NCBI GenBank assembly: GCA_012932295.1
Contig: JAAONU010000024.1
Span: forward strand, 1-64,000
Source: Cyclina sinensis
Lineage: Eukaryota; Mollusca; Bivalvia; Venerida; Veneridae
DNA length: 64,000 nt
Direction of reading: 5' to 3'
Shown here in pieces: positions 10,171 to 21,220 of this stretch; the first letter of the stretch is position 1; every line of letters begins with the position of its first letter. A model generated the notes under the pieces. That model was given only the letters and a program-made list of their open reading frames with translations, ran no database searches and had not been told where the DNA came from. Position numbers and translations under genes: made by a program.

Positions 10171-11420
10171 CTTTTTAGCAGAATATAGAAAAAGTAGGAT
10201 GTTTGTAGCCATAATGACCATGCTTCTAAAATAAACCTTTAACATTCATTTTATTTATTTTATTATTTTACTGTTAAATATATGTTTTACATTTAAATAT
10301 TTTGTGATATGGCATTTTGATCAATTAATGAAGATGAATGCTTAACAGTTTGTTAGATATAGTTTATCTTTAAAACAGCATACCTTTTTATTATTGGTTT
10401 TTTTTTTATTTTCTAATAGACTCTTTTTTTGTGCACAGACCTATCTCGATCCAATAATTTGTTTTATACAGTATTAGAACTTCAGAAGTTGTTCATATGT
10501 GTACGAACAAAATGGATTGAAACTTTAATTTAAAATGCATAATGCATGTCTTCTATTAGGCAATTCATTGTCTGTAAAAGTTTTCAGTCACATAATCCAT
10601 TCTGAAATGTATGTAACTTGTTTGTACATACAAACAAACTTATGCTTTTTGTTTAAAACCTCTTTCTTACTTAAGCAATATAAGAGTTTTAGAATTTGTT
10701 CATACGTATGAACAAAATGAATTGAAAGTTATTTTTTGTTGCCTTATGAGGGACAGTCCTGATAACAGATTATCTCCCTTACTCAGATAACATCAAAGGT
10801 AGACTAAATAGCACATTGGTCCTTTCAGTTGGAATCCTCTGACTTTATCCTTGTTTCTAACTGTGATGTTCTTGACTTTTAGTTGTGAAAATTGTCACTT
10901 GTATATAAAATAAAAAGTTAGGATTACCATAGAACAAAGATAATGGTGTTAACAAAACATTGCTAAATTTATTGTGTAATCTGACTACCACTGTTGCAAA
11001 TAATTTGGTTTAATTATCACCATATCAAAAGAGAAAATAGTGATAAAAGCAGAGAAATCCAAATGGAAGGACCAAAGTAATATCAGAGAGTATTCAGGGT
11101 AGATAATCAACTAATGTCCCACATTGCTTGTCTTCATTAGGCTTTTAATTTTCTGTGAACGTTTTCAGTCACATCATCCATTCTGAAAACACGTAACTTG
11201 TTCGTACCTATGAGCACATACATTGTTATTTAGAAACTGCCTGTCTGTATATTAAATCATGAAAAGTCTATACCTTATGTTCTTTTTTGCTAGTTTTATT
11301 AGTATTTTGACTGTAATATTTACTTCGAAAAAACACCAAGTTAGGGCCAAAAAGAGGGACAGATCGGAAAATCCCTTTTTATTATGGAAGCAGTTACTGG
11401 TAAATGTGCGAATCTTATTT
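10171..11420. other. AT-rich region with one diverged duplicated pair
   Basis: 10520-10650 and 11105-11225 share 'GTTTTCAGTCACAT', 'ATCCATTCTGAAA' and 'GTAACTTGTT'. Two palindrome-like sites, GTTCATATGTGTACGAAC (about 10491) and GTTCATACGTATGAAC (about 10698), are followed by the same AAAATG-ATTGAAA segment. No coding sequence was recognised. Confidence 0.55.
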
Positions 11421-11700
11421 CATTTTTAGCTCCACTTTTCGAAGAAATAAGTGGAAGTATTGTCATGACCTCTCGTCTTTCATTTCTTGTTTAACCTTTT
11501 TGTTAATGTCCATTTCTCAAAAAGTGTTAAAGATATTCTGTTTAGAATTGGAATACTTGATCACCAGCAAGACCCCTACAAAGATTGTTGGTACCCATGT
11601 TTTCTAGGGTCAAAATTAGCCCCACCCCAGGGTTCACTTGATTTTGCTTGTACTTATATATATAGAAGAAAATCTTTAGTCTATAAATAAACTATTAAAT
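11421..11700 (+). repeat. Hairpin-started element fragment
   Basis: A T-run and TAGC precede the hairpin TCCACTT...AAGTGGA (11431-11455, loop containing TTCGAAG). 'TATTGTCATGACC' follows, then one partial copy of the 'CAAGATTGTTGG' / 'GGGTCAAAATTAGCCCCACC' type core. It looks like the 5' end of an element with a collapsed core. Confidence 0.55.
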
Positions 11701-11744
11701 GACATCGGATGGGGATGGGTGCTTCTCCCTTCTGACTGTATGGA

Positions 11745-11786
11745 GACCCCCGCCCCCCGCCCCCCCCCCCCACACACACACACAAA
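11745..11786. repeat. C-rich and (CA)n simple sequence
   Basis: A cytosine-dominated tract (CCCCCGCC then poly-C) runs into (CA)n just before the hairpin element at 11.79 kb. It accounts for the Pro/His-rich frames seen there. Confidence 0.9.
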
Positions 11787-11790
11787 TTTT

Positions 11791-12895
11791 TATACTCCCG
11801 AAACAAAGTTTGGGGTATAAAGGAAGTGTCTGGTGGTTGGTCAATCGAGCAGTCGGTCTGTTGCAATTTCCTTGTCTGGAAAACTTGAAACTAATGGTTG
11901 GAATTCAGTGCAACTTCATACAGTTGTCAAGCACATAGAGAGGAAGTGCAGTGTTCAAGAGCCATAACTCTATCTTCACTATCTGCACAGTTATTTATTA
12001 CAATGAGAGGAAGTGCAGTGTTCAAGAATCGTAACTCTGTCTTCGCTAGTTGCAGAGTTATTCCTCATTGTTGGTTTTCCTTGTCCAGAGCATAATTTGA
12101 AAACTAATAGTTGGAATTCAGTGCAAATTTATACAATGGTCAAGCACTGAAAGGAAGTAGAGTGTACAAGAGCCATAACCCCATCTTCACTATTTGCAGA
12201 GTTATTGCCCTTTGTTGGGTTTCCTTGTCTGGAGTGTAACTTGAAATTCAATGCAACTTCATACAGTGGTCAAGCACAGTAAGTGGAAGTGCATTGTTCA
12301 AGAATCATAGCTCAATCTTCACTGTTTGCAGAGTTATTGCCCTTTGTTGATTTTCGTTGTCCTGAGCATAACTTGAAAACTAATGGTTGGAATTCAATGC
12401 AAATTATACAGTGATCAAGCACGATGACAGGAAGTGCAGTGTACAAGAGCTATAACTCTATCTTTATTATATGCAGAGTAATTGCCCTTTGTTTGATTTT
12501 CTTGTCCGGTGCATAACTTGAAAACTACTAATTCGAATTCAGTGGAACTATACACAACGGTCAAGCACAACAAGTGGAAGTGCTATGTACATGAGGTTTA
12601 ACTCTATCTTCACTATTTGCACAGTTATTGCCTTTGTTTGTTTTCCATGTCTGGGGCATAACTTGAAAACTAATGGTTGGAATTCAATGCAACTTCATAC
12701 AATGGTCAGGCACAATGAGAGGAAATGCAATGTAAAAGAGCCATAACTCCATCTTCAGTATTTGAACAGTTTTGCCCTTCATTGATTTTTCTTGTCCGGA
12801 GCATAACTTGAAAACTAATGGTTGGAAATCAATGCAACTTCATACAATGGTCAAGCACAATGACAAGAAATACAATGTACAAGAACCATGACAAC
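11791..12895 (+). mobile_element. Hairpin-started tandem-core element (ATACTCCCGAAAC family)
   Basis: A 5' hairpin TATACTCCCGAAAC...GTTTGGGGTATA (11791-11819) is followed by a GGTTGGTCAATCGAGCAGTCGG tract. About seven ~155-165-bp units come next with 'GCATAACTTGAAAACTAATG', 'TTGGAATTCAGTGCAACTT', 'GGTCAAGCACA', 'GAGGAAGTGCAGTG' and 'GCAGAGTTATTGCCCTTTG'. The same family lies inverted at 34.06-34.84 kb. The 3' terminal hairpin was not found, so this copy may be 3' truncated. Confidence 0.7.
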
Positions 12896-13668
12896 CTTAA
12901 ATTGCCCACAACCATCTATTTCAATTCTTTTACATGTATTCTGTAACTAATAACTTCCTCAGTTCTGAAACAGTCTTGTGGGGTCATTAATCAGATTTAG
13001 TGATAGCTTAATAAAAGTTTTTTTTTTTTTTTTCTAATATGGAGGTACTTGTTTCATTCACCCCCCACCCGCCTCTATAGTTTTTCCATCACCAGGTCAA
13101 AGGTCAAGGTCACAGTGAGCTTGAATAGCAAAACTGTTTCCAATCCATATCTAAAGAACCCTTGGGCCCAGGTTGTTCAGTCCTAGTATGTAAGTAAGTC
13201 ATAACCAGTAGACAACACCTATAGTTTTAATAAGTCATCAGGACAAAGGTCTAGGGCACAGTGACATTGAATAGCAAAATGGATTTTGATGAATAACTAT
13301 AGAACTTTAGTCCCAGGATGTTCAAACTTAATGTGTAGGTTGGTAATGACAAGAAAATGAGCACTATAGTTTTTCAGGTCGAGATGTCAAAGGTCAAAGG
13401 TGAAATTGACCTTGAACAGCAAAACGGTTTCCATCAATAACTTTATAACCTTTGGTCCCAGATTCCTCAAAGTTAATATGTAGGTTGGTCATGACTAGCA
13501 GATGACCCTTAGTTTTGTAGGTCAAAGGCCAAGGTCATAGTGAACTTGAAAAGCAAAATGATTTCCAATTAATAACTTTAGAATGCTTGGGCCCAGGTTC
13601 CTCAAACTTGGTATATAGGTTGGCCATGACCAGTAGATGACTGCTATAGCTTTTCAGGTCATATATCA

Positions 13669-13683
13669 AGGTCACAATGACCT
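13669..13683. promoter_or_regulatory. Perfect IR3 nuclear-receptor palindrome (ERE-like)
   Basis: AGGTCACAATGACCT: perfect inverted AGGTCA half-sites with a 3-base spacer, followed by TGA so that the right half also reads TGACCTTGA (ERR/NR5A-type). It sits within the tandem array. Confidence 0.45.
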
Positions 13684-13954
13684 TGAATAGCAAAACAAAT
13701 GTCCCATCAATTACTTTAGAAAGCTTTGGGCCAGCTTCTCAAAACTTCATATGTTAGTTGGTCATGACAATTAGATCACCCCAGTAGTTTTTATGGATTT
13801 TAGGTCAAGGTCACAGTAACCTTGAAAAGCAAAACATCTTCTGCTGAGTATCTAAGGAATACTTTGGCCCAGGTTCATCAGACTTAGTATGTAGGTTTGT
13901 CATGATCTGTATATAAAAACTATCATTTTTCAGGTAATTGGATCAAAGGTCAAG

Positions 13955-13967
13955 GGTCACAGTGACC
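13955..13967. promoter_or_regulatory. 13-bp ERE core palindrome
   Basis: GGTCACAGTGACC equals the 13-bp core of the classical vitellogenin-type oestrogen response element. It lies in another unit of the same array. Function is not shown. Confidence 0.45.
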
Positions 13968-14439
13968 TTGAAAAACAAAATGGTTTCCAATGAATAAGTG
14001 TAAAATGCTTGGGGCCCATTCCTCAAATTTTGTATACAAGTTGTTCATGACTTGAAGATGAGCCTTTAAGTTTTTCAGGTCACCAAGTCGAAGTCACAGT
14101 GTCCTTGAATATCAAAGTGGTTTCCAATCAATAGCTATTGAACGCTTGGTCCCAGCTCCTCAAAACTTCATGGCTGCCTCTAGGGATAAGGCACTAGGGG
14201 AGCACATGTTTTACAAACATCTGTTTTTTATATGTAGGTACTAGATTCCCCATCCCCCTACATAAAGTCTTGAATAAGTGACTCCCCTCCATATTTCCCC
14301 ACCCAATCCCCCTTATCTGCCCCTGCCAAAATAATTTTTTTATTCATCTGACATGACAAGGGACTTGCCCTCAACCACTCAATGTTTTTCACTTGGGCCT
14401 CTGGTTTGCATTAGCCTATAGTTTATTATCCAGCGCTGA

Positions 14440-15120
14440 GAAAAGTGGAGCCTGCTGTCAGCGGACAGATCTTATCTTTTGTTGTTATTTGCTGATGATA
14501 TTGTAATATTAGGTAAAACCTCTCAAGAATTGCAAATTTAAAAAAAAAATATCTGTGAACTGTTTTCAATTATATAGGCAACATTACTCTGAATCAGGAA
14601 TAAAATGCAGGTAAAGCAATAAGACGTTAATTATTTTCTTTTAAATTGTAAAAGGTTTAGTTTTATGTCAGCTATTTGATTCATCTGTTGGATCAGTTTT
14701 TGAATTATATGTCAGAAATACAGGGCTTTACAAAATCAAAACAAATAGAGAGGATACATTTGAAATTTGCAAAAAGGTTTATGTCAGTAGGAATTAATTC
14801 CTTATCAGTTGGTGTTATGGAAAGTTACGAAGGTATCCTTTATATATAATATATATATCCCGTTATATACTGATATGAAAGTATTGGTTTAAATTATTAA
14901 GCACGGCCAATATCATTTTTACGATCAGTTTATGATTTATCTTTAAACAGTAGTAATAAGGGATTATGTAATTGGGTATCAAGTGTTAAACATCTTCTAT
15001 GTGATTTGGAATAATCCTTATGTAATGGACTCTATATACTTTATCCAGATATTTACTAAATGCTTTTAGTTAAGTGAAATATTGAAGAACAAGTGTGAAT
15101 TTCGAAATATATATAAAAAA
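14440..15120 (+). pseudogene. Degenerate LINE reverse transcriptase fragment
   Basis: Around 14482-14545 the conceptual translation reads LFADDIVILGKTSQELQ, the YADD/FADD-type catalytic motif C of non-LTR reverse transcriptases. About 200 bp on, another frame reads ERIHLKFAKRFMSVGINSLS, then at about 14935-15013 NSSNKGLCNWVSSVKH. Both resemble the region downstream of the RT in RTE-like or related molluscan LINEs. Frames shift repeatedly and stop codons are frequent, so the copy is dead. The upstream RT motifs, endonuclease and 3' tail are not seen. Family assignment is from memory of conserved motifs. Confidence 0.65.
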
Positions 15121-15650
15121 GATTAAAATAATGAGTTTTCATTCATACCTGTATTTTTTAAAAGACTTCACAACAGTTTATAGAATTTTCATAAATTAAA
15201 ATAACGTTTCTTATGAAGAAAAAATAAGAAACCCAGATGATGTCACTGAATGGCTTTTCTGGCAAAATTTAGTTTACTAATTGAACTCAGTCTTATTTTA
15301 TTGCGTGAAGTGGTTATTTATTGGAAATTAACAGAGTAAACACCGTTTTTAGTAAACACTAATTAGCATTATGTTTTAGTTAAGGCAGTATAACGTATCT
15401 TATTCAGTCAGAAAGGACAAAGGAATGATGTCAACTGAATATTTTCCAAAGTTGGAATAACAAGAAAAATGCTGCTGAACACAAAATTCAAGCCTTCCCA
15501 TTCACAAAAGACATTTTGTTGCATACTCTGAATTCGTAGTTTTAAAAGAGTATGTCTCCAAACACACCTACTGTGCGGTGGGACAGAAAATTTTATCTCA
15601 TTCTGTATCATTCAGGCTTCTGTCTGACCAGAATTTTTCAAACAGAGTGC
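15121..15650. other. AT-rich spacer, nothing recognised
   Basis: It lies between the LINE remnant and the hairpin element. Open frames here are short and lack recognisable domains. Confidence 0.5.
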
Positions 15651-15654
15651 AAGT

Positions 15655-16590
15655 TTTTATGCCCCCCACAAAGTGGGGAGCATATAGCGTTGCACTTGTC
15701 CGTCCGTCCGACCGTACGTCTGTCCGTCCGTCCGTACGTCCAGAAATCTTGTGAACGCAACTCCTCTTAAACCGGATGGCAGATTTTGCTTAAACTTCCA
15801 TGGATGAACAACCTTAATGTGTAGATGGTAGTAAAGGAAGGAATTTTCGCTGCGACCAAATTTAACAGAATTATGGCCCTTTGTTGATTTTTTCACTATA
15901 TACTATGTAGAAACTTTGTGAACGCAACTCTTCTTAAACCGGATGGCAGATTTTGCTTAAACTTCCATGGATGAACAACCTTAATGTGTAGATGGTAGTA
16001 AAGGAATGAATTTTTGCTGCTACCAAATTTAACAGAATTATGGCCCTTTGTTGATTTTTTCACTATATACCATATAGAAATTTTGTGAACGCAACTCCTC
16101 TTAAACCGGATGGCAGATTTTGCTAAAACTTCCAGGGATGAACAACCTTAATGTGTAGATGGTAGTAAAGGAAGGAATTTTCGCTGCGACCAAATTTAAC
16201 AGAATTATGGCCCTTTGTTGATTTTTTCACTATATACCATATAGAAATTTTGTGAACGCAACTCCTCTTAAACCGGATGGCAGATTTTGCTTAAACTTCC
16301 AGGGATGAACAGCTTTAATGTGTAGATGGTATTAAAGGAAGGAATTTTTGCTGTGACCATATTTAACAGAATTATGGCCCTTTGTTGATTTTTTCACTAT
16401 ATACCATATGAATAATTGAACATATAAATTTTACATTTGTAATTTAATTTAACATGTACATAAGGTTACCTGTAGATCATTTTAGGTATATGTACAGAAA
16501 AAAATCTTACATACAGGATATACATGCTCTTGTTTATGAGCACTTATGCATAGTGGGGGCATCCTTGTCCTATGGACACAGTTCTAGTTT
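15655..16590 (+). mobile_element. Complete-looking hairpin/tandem-core element (4 x 167 bp)
   Basis: The 5' hairpin TATGCCCCCCAC-AAA-GTGGGGAGCATA (15658-15684) is followed by a GTCCGTCC-rich tract (15697-15740). Four tandem units of exactly 167 bp follow, with GTGAACGCAACTC at 15751, 15918, 16085 and 16252. After an AT-rich 3' segment comes a second hairpin, TGTCC-TAT-GGACA (16566-16578), then CAGTTCTAGTTTT. The CTAG six bases after the hairpin resembles the CTRR 3' terminus of Helitrons. Units are highly similar, which suggests recent amplification. No protein is encoded. Confidence 0.7.
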
Positions 16591-17574
16591 TCTAAGTCTT
16601 TTACATACCTACCAACTGTTTGTTTTATTATGTTCTTAAACGAGCTGTATGCATTTCTAAGTAGAAGCACTTCGAAGGACAGTCAAAATTCGTAATTGTG
16701 CCCTTTACCTAAGAATGAATGCTTACCGGCTTGGACTCCTAAAATGTAGTACCAAAAGAGGATGTCATTCAACTTCCATATCTGCAATATTGTCATCAAA
16801 AGTCTTAGATTGCAGGAACTCTCTGAAAAAACAACTGTTGTTACTTAAGAACATTGGCTTGTTTTTTTTCCTAATTCAGTGTTCTTTTTAAAACGTATCA
16901 TAACATAGAAGGCTTTCAGTGTGATAAAAGCTTAAGTAAAGAATATAATGAGTGCTCTTAAATGCTACTGTCAGAAAATAACTTTATAATCCTTTTGTGG
17001 AATTATAAAACTTATTAAAGCAAGTAATTACATTATTAGAAATATTATTTGCAAACAGCAATTATTATTTCAGCTAAGAATATTTTTTACAGAAAGTCAT
17101 GGAAAAAGACAAACAATATTTGATTTAGCTTATCTTGCATGAGGCGATGCACCTGGAAGAACAGAAAGTCTAAGATCTATAACTACTATAACATTTGGAA
17201 AACTGCAAATAAAATATTGTGGGTATTGAAAATACACTTGTTTTAATTTCTTCCAAAATAATATCCAACTATAAAATAGATCGAACCTGGGTATTTAGCC
17301 AAATATTTTTGGCTCCTGTTACATTTGCTCATCTGCTTTCCGTAACATTTCTTCTGCAACATTACTTAAAATAATTCTCATTGACCACTGTATATGTGTT
17401 CTTTGTTTTTGTAACTTAAGGCATAACAACAATTTACTGACTATTAAACTAGAACACAATATCTTTAATGTATAAATTTATAGGGCATGAACAATAAAAC
17501 GAAAACATGATATCTTTATTGTATAGAACTTAATTTTTAACGTTGTTATAATTCTTATATAATGTAATGTTCAC
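16591..17574. other. AT-rich DNA, nothing recognised
   Basis: No coding, RNA or terminal-repeat signature was recognised. A short near-duplicate ('ATATCTTTAATGTATA' near 17460, 'ATATCTTTATTGTATAGAA' near 17508) sits at the right edge. Confidence 0.5.
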
Positions 17575-17584
17575 AATTATTTGT

Positions 17585-18090
17585 ACAGTCGGTTTAACTT
17601 TCTCAATGTTTTTTATTATAATTTAAGTTTGTATTTTTTAAGCCAGCTTAACAATTTCTGGAAATAATTTTTTTAAATGAATATTTACGGTTGCTAGTTT
17701 TCGTTAAACCACCTTAAACCTGCAAACTATTTAAAAAATCTATGTAATGTTGCTAGTCTTCACTAATATTTGTTAAGCCAGCTTATTTTTTTCGATATTT
17801 CTTTCATATATACATTTTGATTTTGTTAAGCCAGCTTAACAATATCTGGAAGGAAATGTTTTAAAAGTCTGTTTACAGTATGTATTTTTCACAATTATTT
17901 GGTAAGCCGGCATAACATTTTCAACGCTTGTTTTATTAATTGCATTTGAATTTGTTAAGCACGGTTAACAATTTCAAGTAATAAACTTTGAAAAGTCTAC
18001 AGTTGCTAGAATCATTATTTGTTAAGCCGGTTTAAATTTTTCAATGTTTTGTTTTATATATTCCATTTGTATTTGTTAAACCAGCTTTGC
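17585..18090. repeat. Array of nine GTTAAGCCGGCTTAAC-like palindromes
   Basis: Near-palindromic sites occur at 17585, 17638, 17703, 17772, 17825, 17901, 17954, 18021 and 18075, spaced about 50-75 bp apart. The best is GTTAAGCCAGCTTAAC (17825-17840). Two alternating contexts follow the sites, 'AACAATTTCTGG' and 'CTTTTTCAATG', so the underlying unit may be a ~120-bp dimer. The sites are better conserved than the AT-rich spacers. Confidence 0.7.
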
Positions 18091-18490
18091 TTTTCAATAC
18101 TTAATTACTTATTAATTAATTGAATACTTATGTAATAATATTTATATTATTTGTATTATTCTGCAATCAGATAATTAAGATGAGATTTTTGTTTCATTCA
18201 TTTAAAATTTGATTTCATCTTCTGACAAGTTTATGACAGTGTTTGTTTGTTCTTTTTTTTTGCTTGACACGTGACTTAAATGTGACAATTTTATAACATT
18301 TTCACAAGGTAAAAATGCAAATTTCTACATTTTAATTGGGAATGATTGGACATTTCTTTCTTAAAATGGACTTTATTATATGCATTTTCTTAATTTCCTT
18401 ACTTCATTTCCATATCAAAACCTTCCTGTGAAGCTTTTCTGGTTGACATTTCTGGCACAGACTCTACCGCTGCCCCTGTTCGACTTTCCT
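18091..18490. other. AT-rich spacer, nothing recognised
   Basis: No feature was recognised apart from simple A/T-rich runs. Confidence 0.5.
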
Positions 18491-18539
18491 TTTTTAGCTC
18501 GACTTTTTTTGAAAAAATCGAGTCATTGTCATAATCATG

Positions 18540-18588
18540 GTGTCGTTGCCGTTGCCGTTGCCATTGCCGTTGCCGTTGCTGTTCCCGT
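18540..18588. repeat. (GTTGCC)n simple repeat
   Basis: Imperfect hexanucleotide repeat just inside the 5' hairpin, in the same position as the GTCCGTCC tracts of other elements. It produces the Gln/Arg- and Ala/Val-rich open frames seen on the two strands. Confidence 0.9.
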
Positions 18589-19423
18589 CCGGAAACTTTA
18601 ACATTGATCATAATTTTTTTATTCCTTGATGGATTATCTTCATGCTTGGACACAACAACCCTTTGGAAAAGACCTTCAAGATGACCAGACTAAACTTGAC
18701 CTTGACTCTTAAATGACCTTCATATTCAAGGTCAAAATATTGAATTTTGCTAAAATTGGCCATAACTTTATTATTAGTAGGTGGTGTCACTTCATTCTTG
18801 GACACAACAACCCTTTGGACAAGTCCTTCAAGCTGACCAGACTAAACTTGACCTTGACTCTTAAATGACCTTCATATTCAAGGTAAAAATATTGAATTTT
18901 GCTAAAATTGGCCATAACTTTATTATTAATAGGTGGATTCTCTTTATGCTTGGACACAACAACCCTTTGGACAAGACCTTCAAGCTGACCAGACTAAACT
19001 TGACCTTGACTCATAAATGACCTTCACCTTCAAGGTCAAATTATTGAATTTTGCTAAAATTGACCATAACATTAGTATTTATGGTTGGATTTGATTTATA
19101 CTTGGACAAAACAACACTTATGACAAAACCGACATGTTGAATAACCCAGATTTGACCATGACCTTAAAATTATCTTGACCGTCAAGGTCAGATGATTGAA
19201 CTTTGCTTAAATTGTCATAACTTTCTCATTTATTTATAGATTTAATTCAAACTTGGACTAAACAACAGTTGTGACAAATCCGACATTACGATTATTTCAA
19301 GTTTGACCTTGACCTTTAAATGACCTTGATGGTTAAGGTCAAATCATTGAATTTTGTTAAAACTGGCCATAATTATGTAATTTATGGTTGGATTTGAATC
19401 AGACTTAGACAAAACAACACTTT

Positions 19424-21220
19424 CGTTTCGATTTCAAAAATGTCTTGCATGACCTATATTTTTGACCTACTGACCTACTTTCTTGTTTTGAGCTACAGTA
19501 ATGAAATTTGGACTGAGTGCACAGTTTTTCACTTCAATTTCAAAAATGTCATGGCATGACCTATATTTTTGACCTACTGACCTACTTTTTGTTTTTGGAG
19601 CTATGGCAATGAAATTTTGACCATGTATACAGTTTTTTGTTCCGATTTCAAAAAAGTCATAGCATGACCTATATTTTTGACTTACTGACCTACTTTTTTG
19701 TTTTTTTTTTAGCTACAGCAATGAAATTTGGACCGTGTGCACAGTTTTTCGTTTCAATTTCAAAAATGTCATAGCATGACCTATATTTTTGACCTGCTGA
19801 CCTACTTTTTGTTTTTGGAGCTGTGGCAATGAAATTTGGACCGTGTGCACAGTTTTTCGTTTTGAATTAAAAAATGTCGTGGAATGACCAATATTTTGAC
19901 CTACTGACCTAATATTTTTGTTTTAAAGCTACGTCAATGAAATTTGGACCGTGTGCACAGCTTTTCGTTTCGAATTCAAAAATGTCATCTCATGACCAAT
20001 ATTTTTGACCTACTGACCTACTTTTTGTTTTTGGAGCTATGGCAATGAAATTTGGACCATGTACACAGTTTTTTGTTCCAATTTCAAAAACGTCATAGCA
20101 TGACCTATATTTTTGACCTACTGACCTAATATTTTTGTTTTTTAGCTACAGGAATGAAATTTGGACCGTGTGCACAGTTTTTCTTTTCGATTTCAAAATT
20201 GTCATTGCATGACCTATATTTATGACATACTGACCTACTTTCTGTTTTTGGAGCTATGGCAATGAAATTTGGACCATGTATACAGTTTTTGTTCCGATAT
20301 CAAAAACGTCATAGCATCACGTATATTTTTGACCTACTGACCTACTTTTTTGTTTTTTAGCTACTGCAATGAAATGTGGACCGTGTGCACAGTTTTTCAT
20401 TTCATTTTCAAAAATGTCATCTCATGACCTATATTTTTGACCTGCTGACCTACTTTTTGGTTTTGGGGCTACGTCAATGAAATTTGGACCGTGTGCACAG
20501 TTTTTCATCTCGATTTCAAAAATGTCGTGGAATGACCAATATTTTGACCTATTGACCTAATTTTCTTTTTTTTAAGGTACAGCTATGAAATTTGGACCAT
20601 GTGCACAGTTTTTCGTTTAAATTTCAAAAATGTCATGGCATGACCTATATTTTTGACCTACTGACCTACTTTTTGTTTTTGGAGCTATGGCAATGAAATT
20701 TGGACCATGTACACAATTTTTTGTTCCGATTTCAAAAACGTCATAGCATTACCTTAATTTTTGACCTACTGACCTACTTTTTTTGTTTTTTACCTACAGC
20801 AATGAAATTTGGACCGTGTGCGCAGTTTTTCGTTCCGATTTCAAAATTGTCATTGCATGACCTATATTTTTGACCTACTAACCTACATTTTGTTTTTGGA
20901 GCTATGGCAATGAAATTTGGACAATGTTTAGAGTTTTTGTTCAGATTTCAAAAACGTCATAGCATGATCTATATTTTTGACCTACTGACCTACTATAAGC
21001 TACGTCAATGAAATTTGGACTGTGTACAGCTTTTCGTTTGGATTTCAAAAATGTCATCTCATGACCTATTTTTTGACCTACTGACCCCCTTTTTGTTTTT
21101 GGAGCTATGGCAATGAAATTGCATTGGTCCATTTCTGTGATATGCATCATTACATTAATGAAAATTTCTTTCATCTTTGAACCCAGATGAGTGCTTTAGG
21201 GCCATTGGCCCTCTTGTTTA
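19424..21220 (+). mobile_element. Nested tandem-core element, ~108-bp unit, ~16 copies
   Basis: Units share 'GCATGACCTATATTTTTGAC', 'CTACTGACCTACTTTTTTG', 'GGAGCTATGGCAATGAAATT', 'TGGACCGTGTGCACAGTTTT' and 'CGATTTCAAAAATGTCAT'. The array starts abruptly inside an outer core unit and ends with AGGGCCATTGGCCCT (21198-21212) plus CTTGTTTA. It is the same family as 3.25-4.84 kb, with the same terminus, so core and 3' end form one unit. No 5' hairpin is visible. Confidence 0.75.

Larger units (their letters stand above)
13078..14232 (+). repeat. ERE-bearing tandem array, ~145-160-bp unit, ~7 copies
   Basis: Units contain 'TTTTTCAGGTCACCAGGTCA', 'AAGGTCAAGGTCACAGTGAC', 'CTTGAATAGCAAAACGG', 'TTTCCAATCAATAACTTTAG', 'CTTGGGCCCAGGTTCCTCAA' and 'TAGGTTGGTCATGACCAGTA'. 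The array ends with 'GGCACTAGGGGAGCAC' and a hairpin ATGTTTTACAAACAT (14206-14220), then CTGTTTTTT, a candidate 3' terminus. It is the inverse of the array at 51.6-53.3 kb. Confidence 0.8.

Noticed and set aside
18399..18653. Gln/Arg-rich minus-strand frame and its Ala/Val-rich plus-strand partner
   Set aside because: Both are translations of the (GTTGCC)n simple repeat at the element start.
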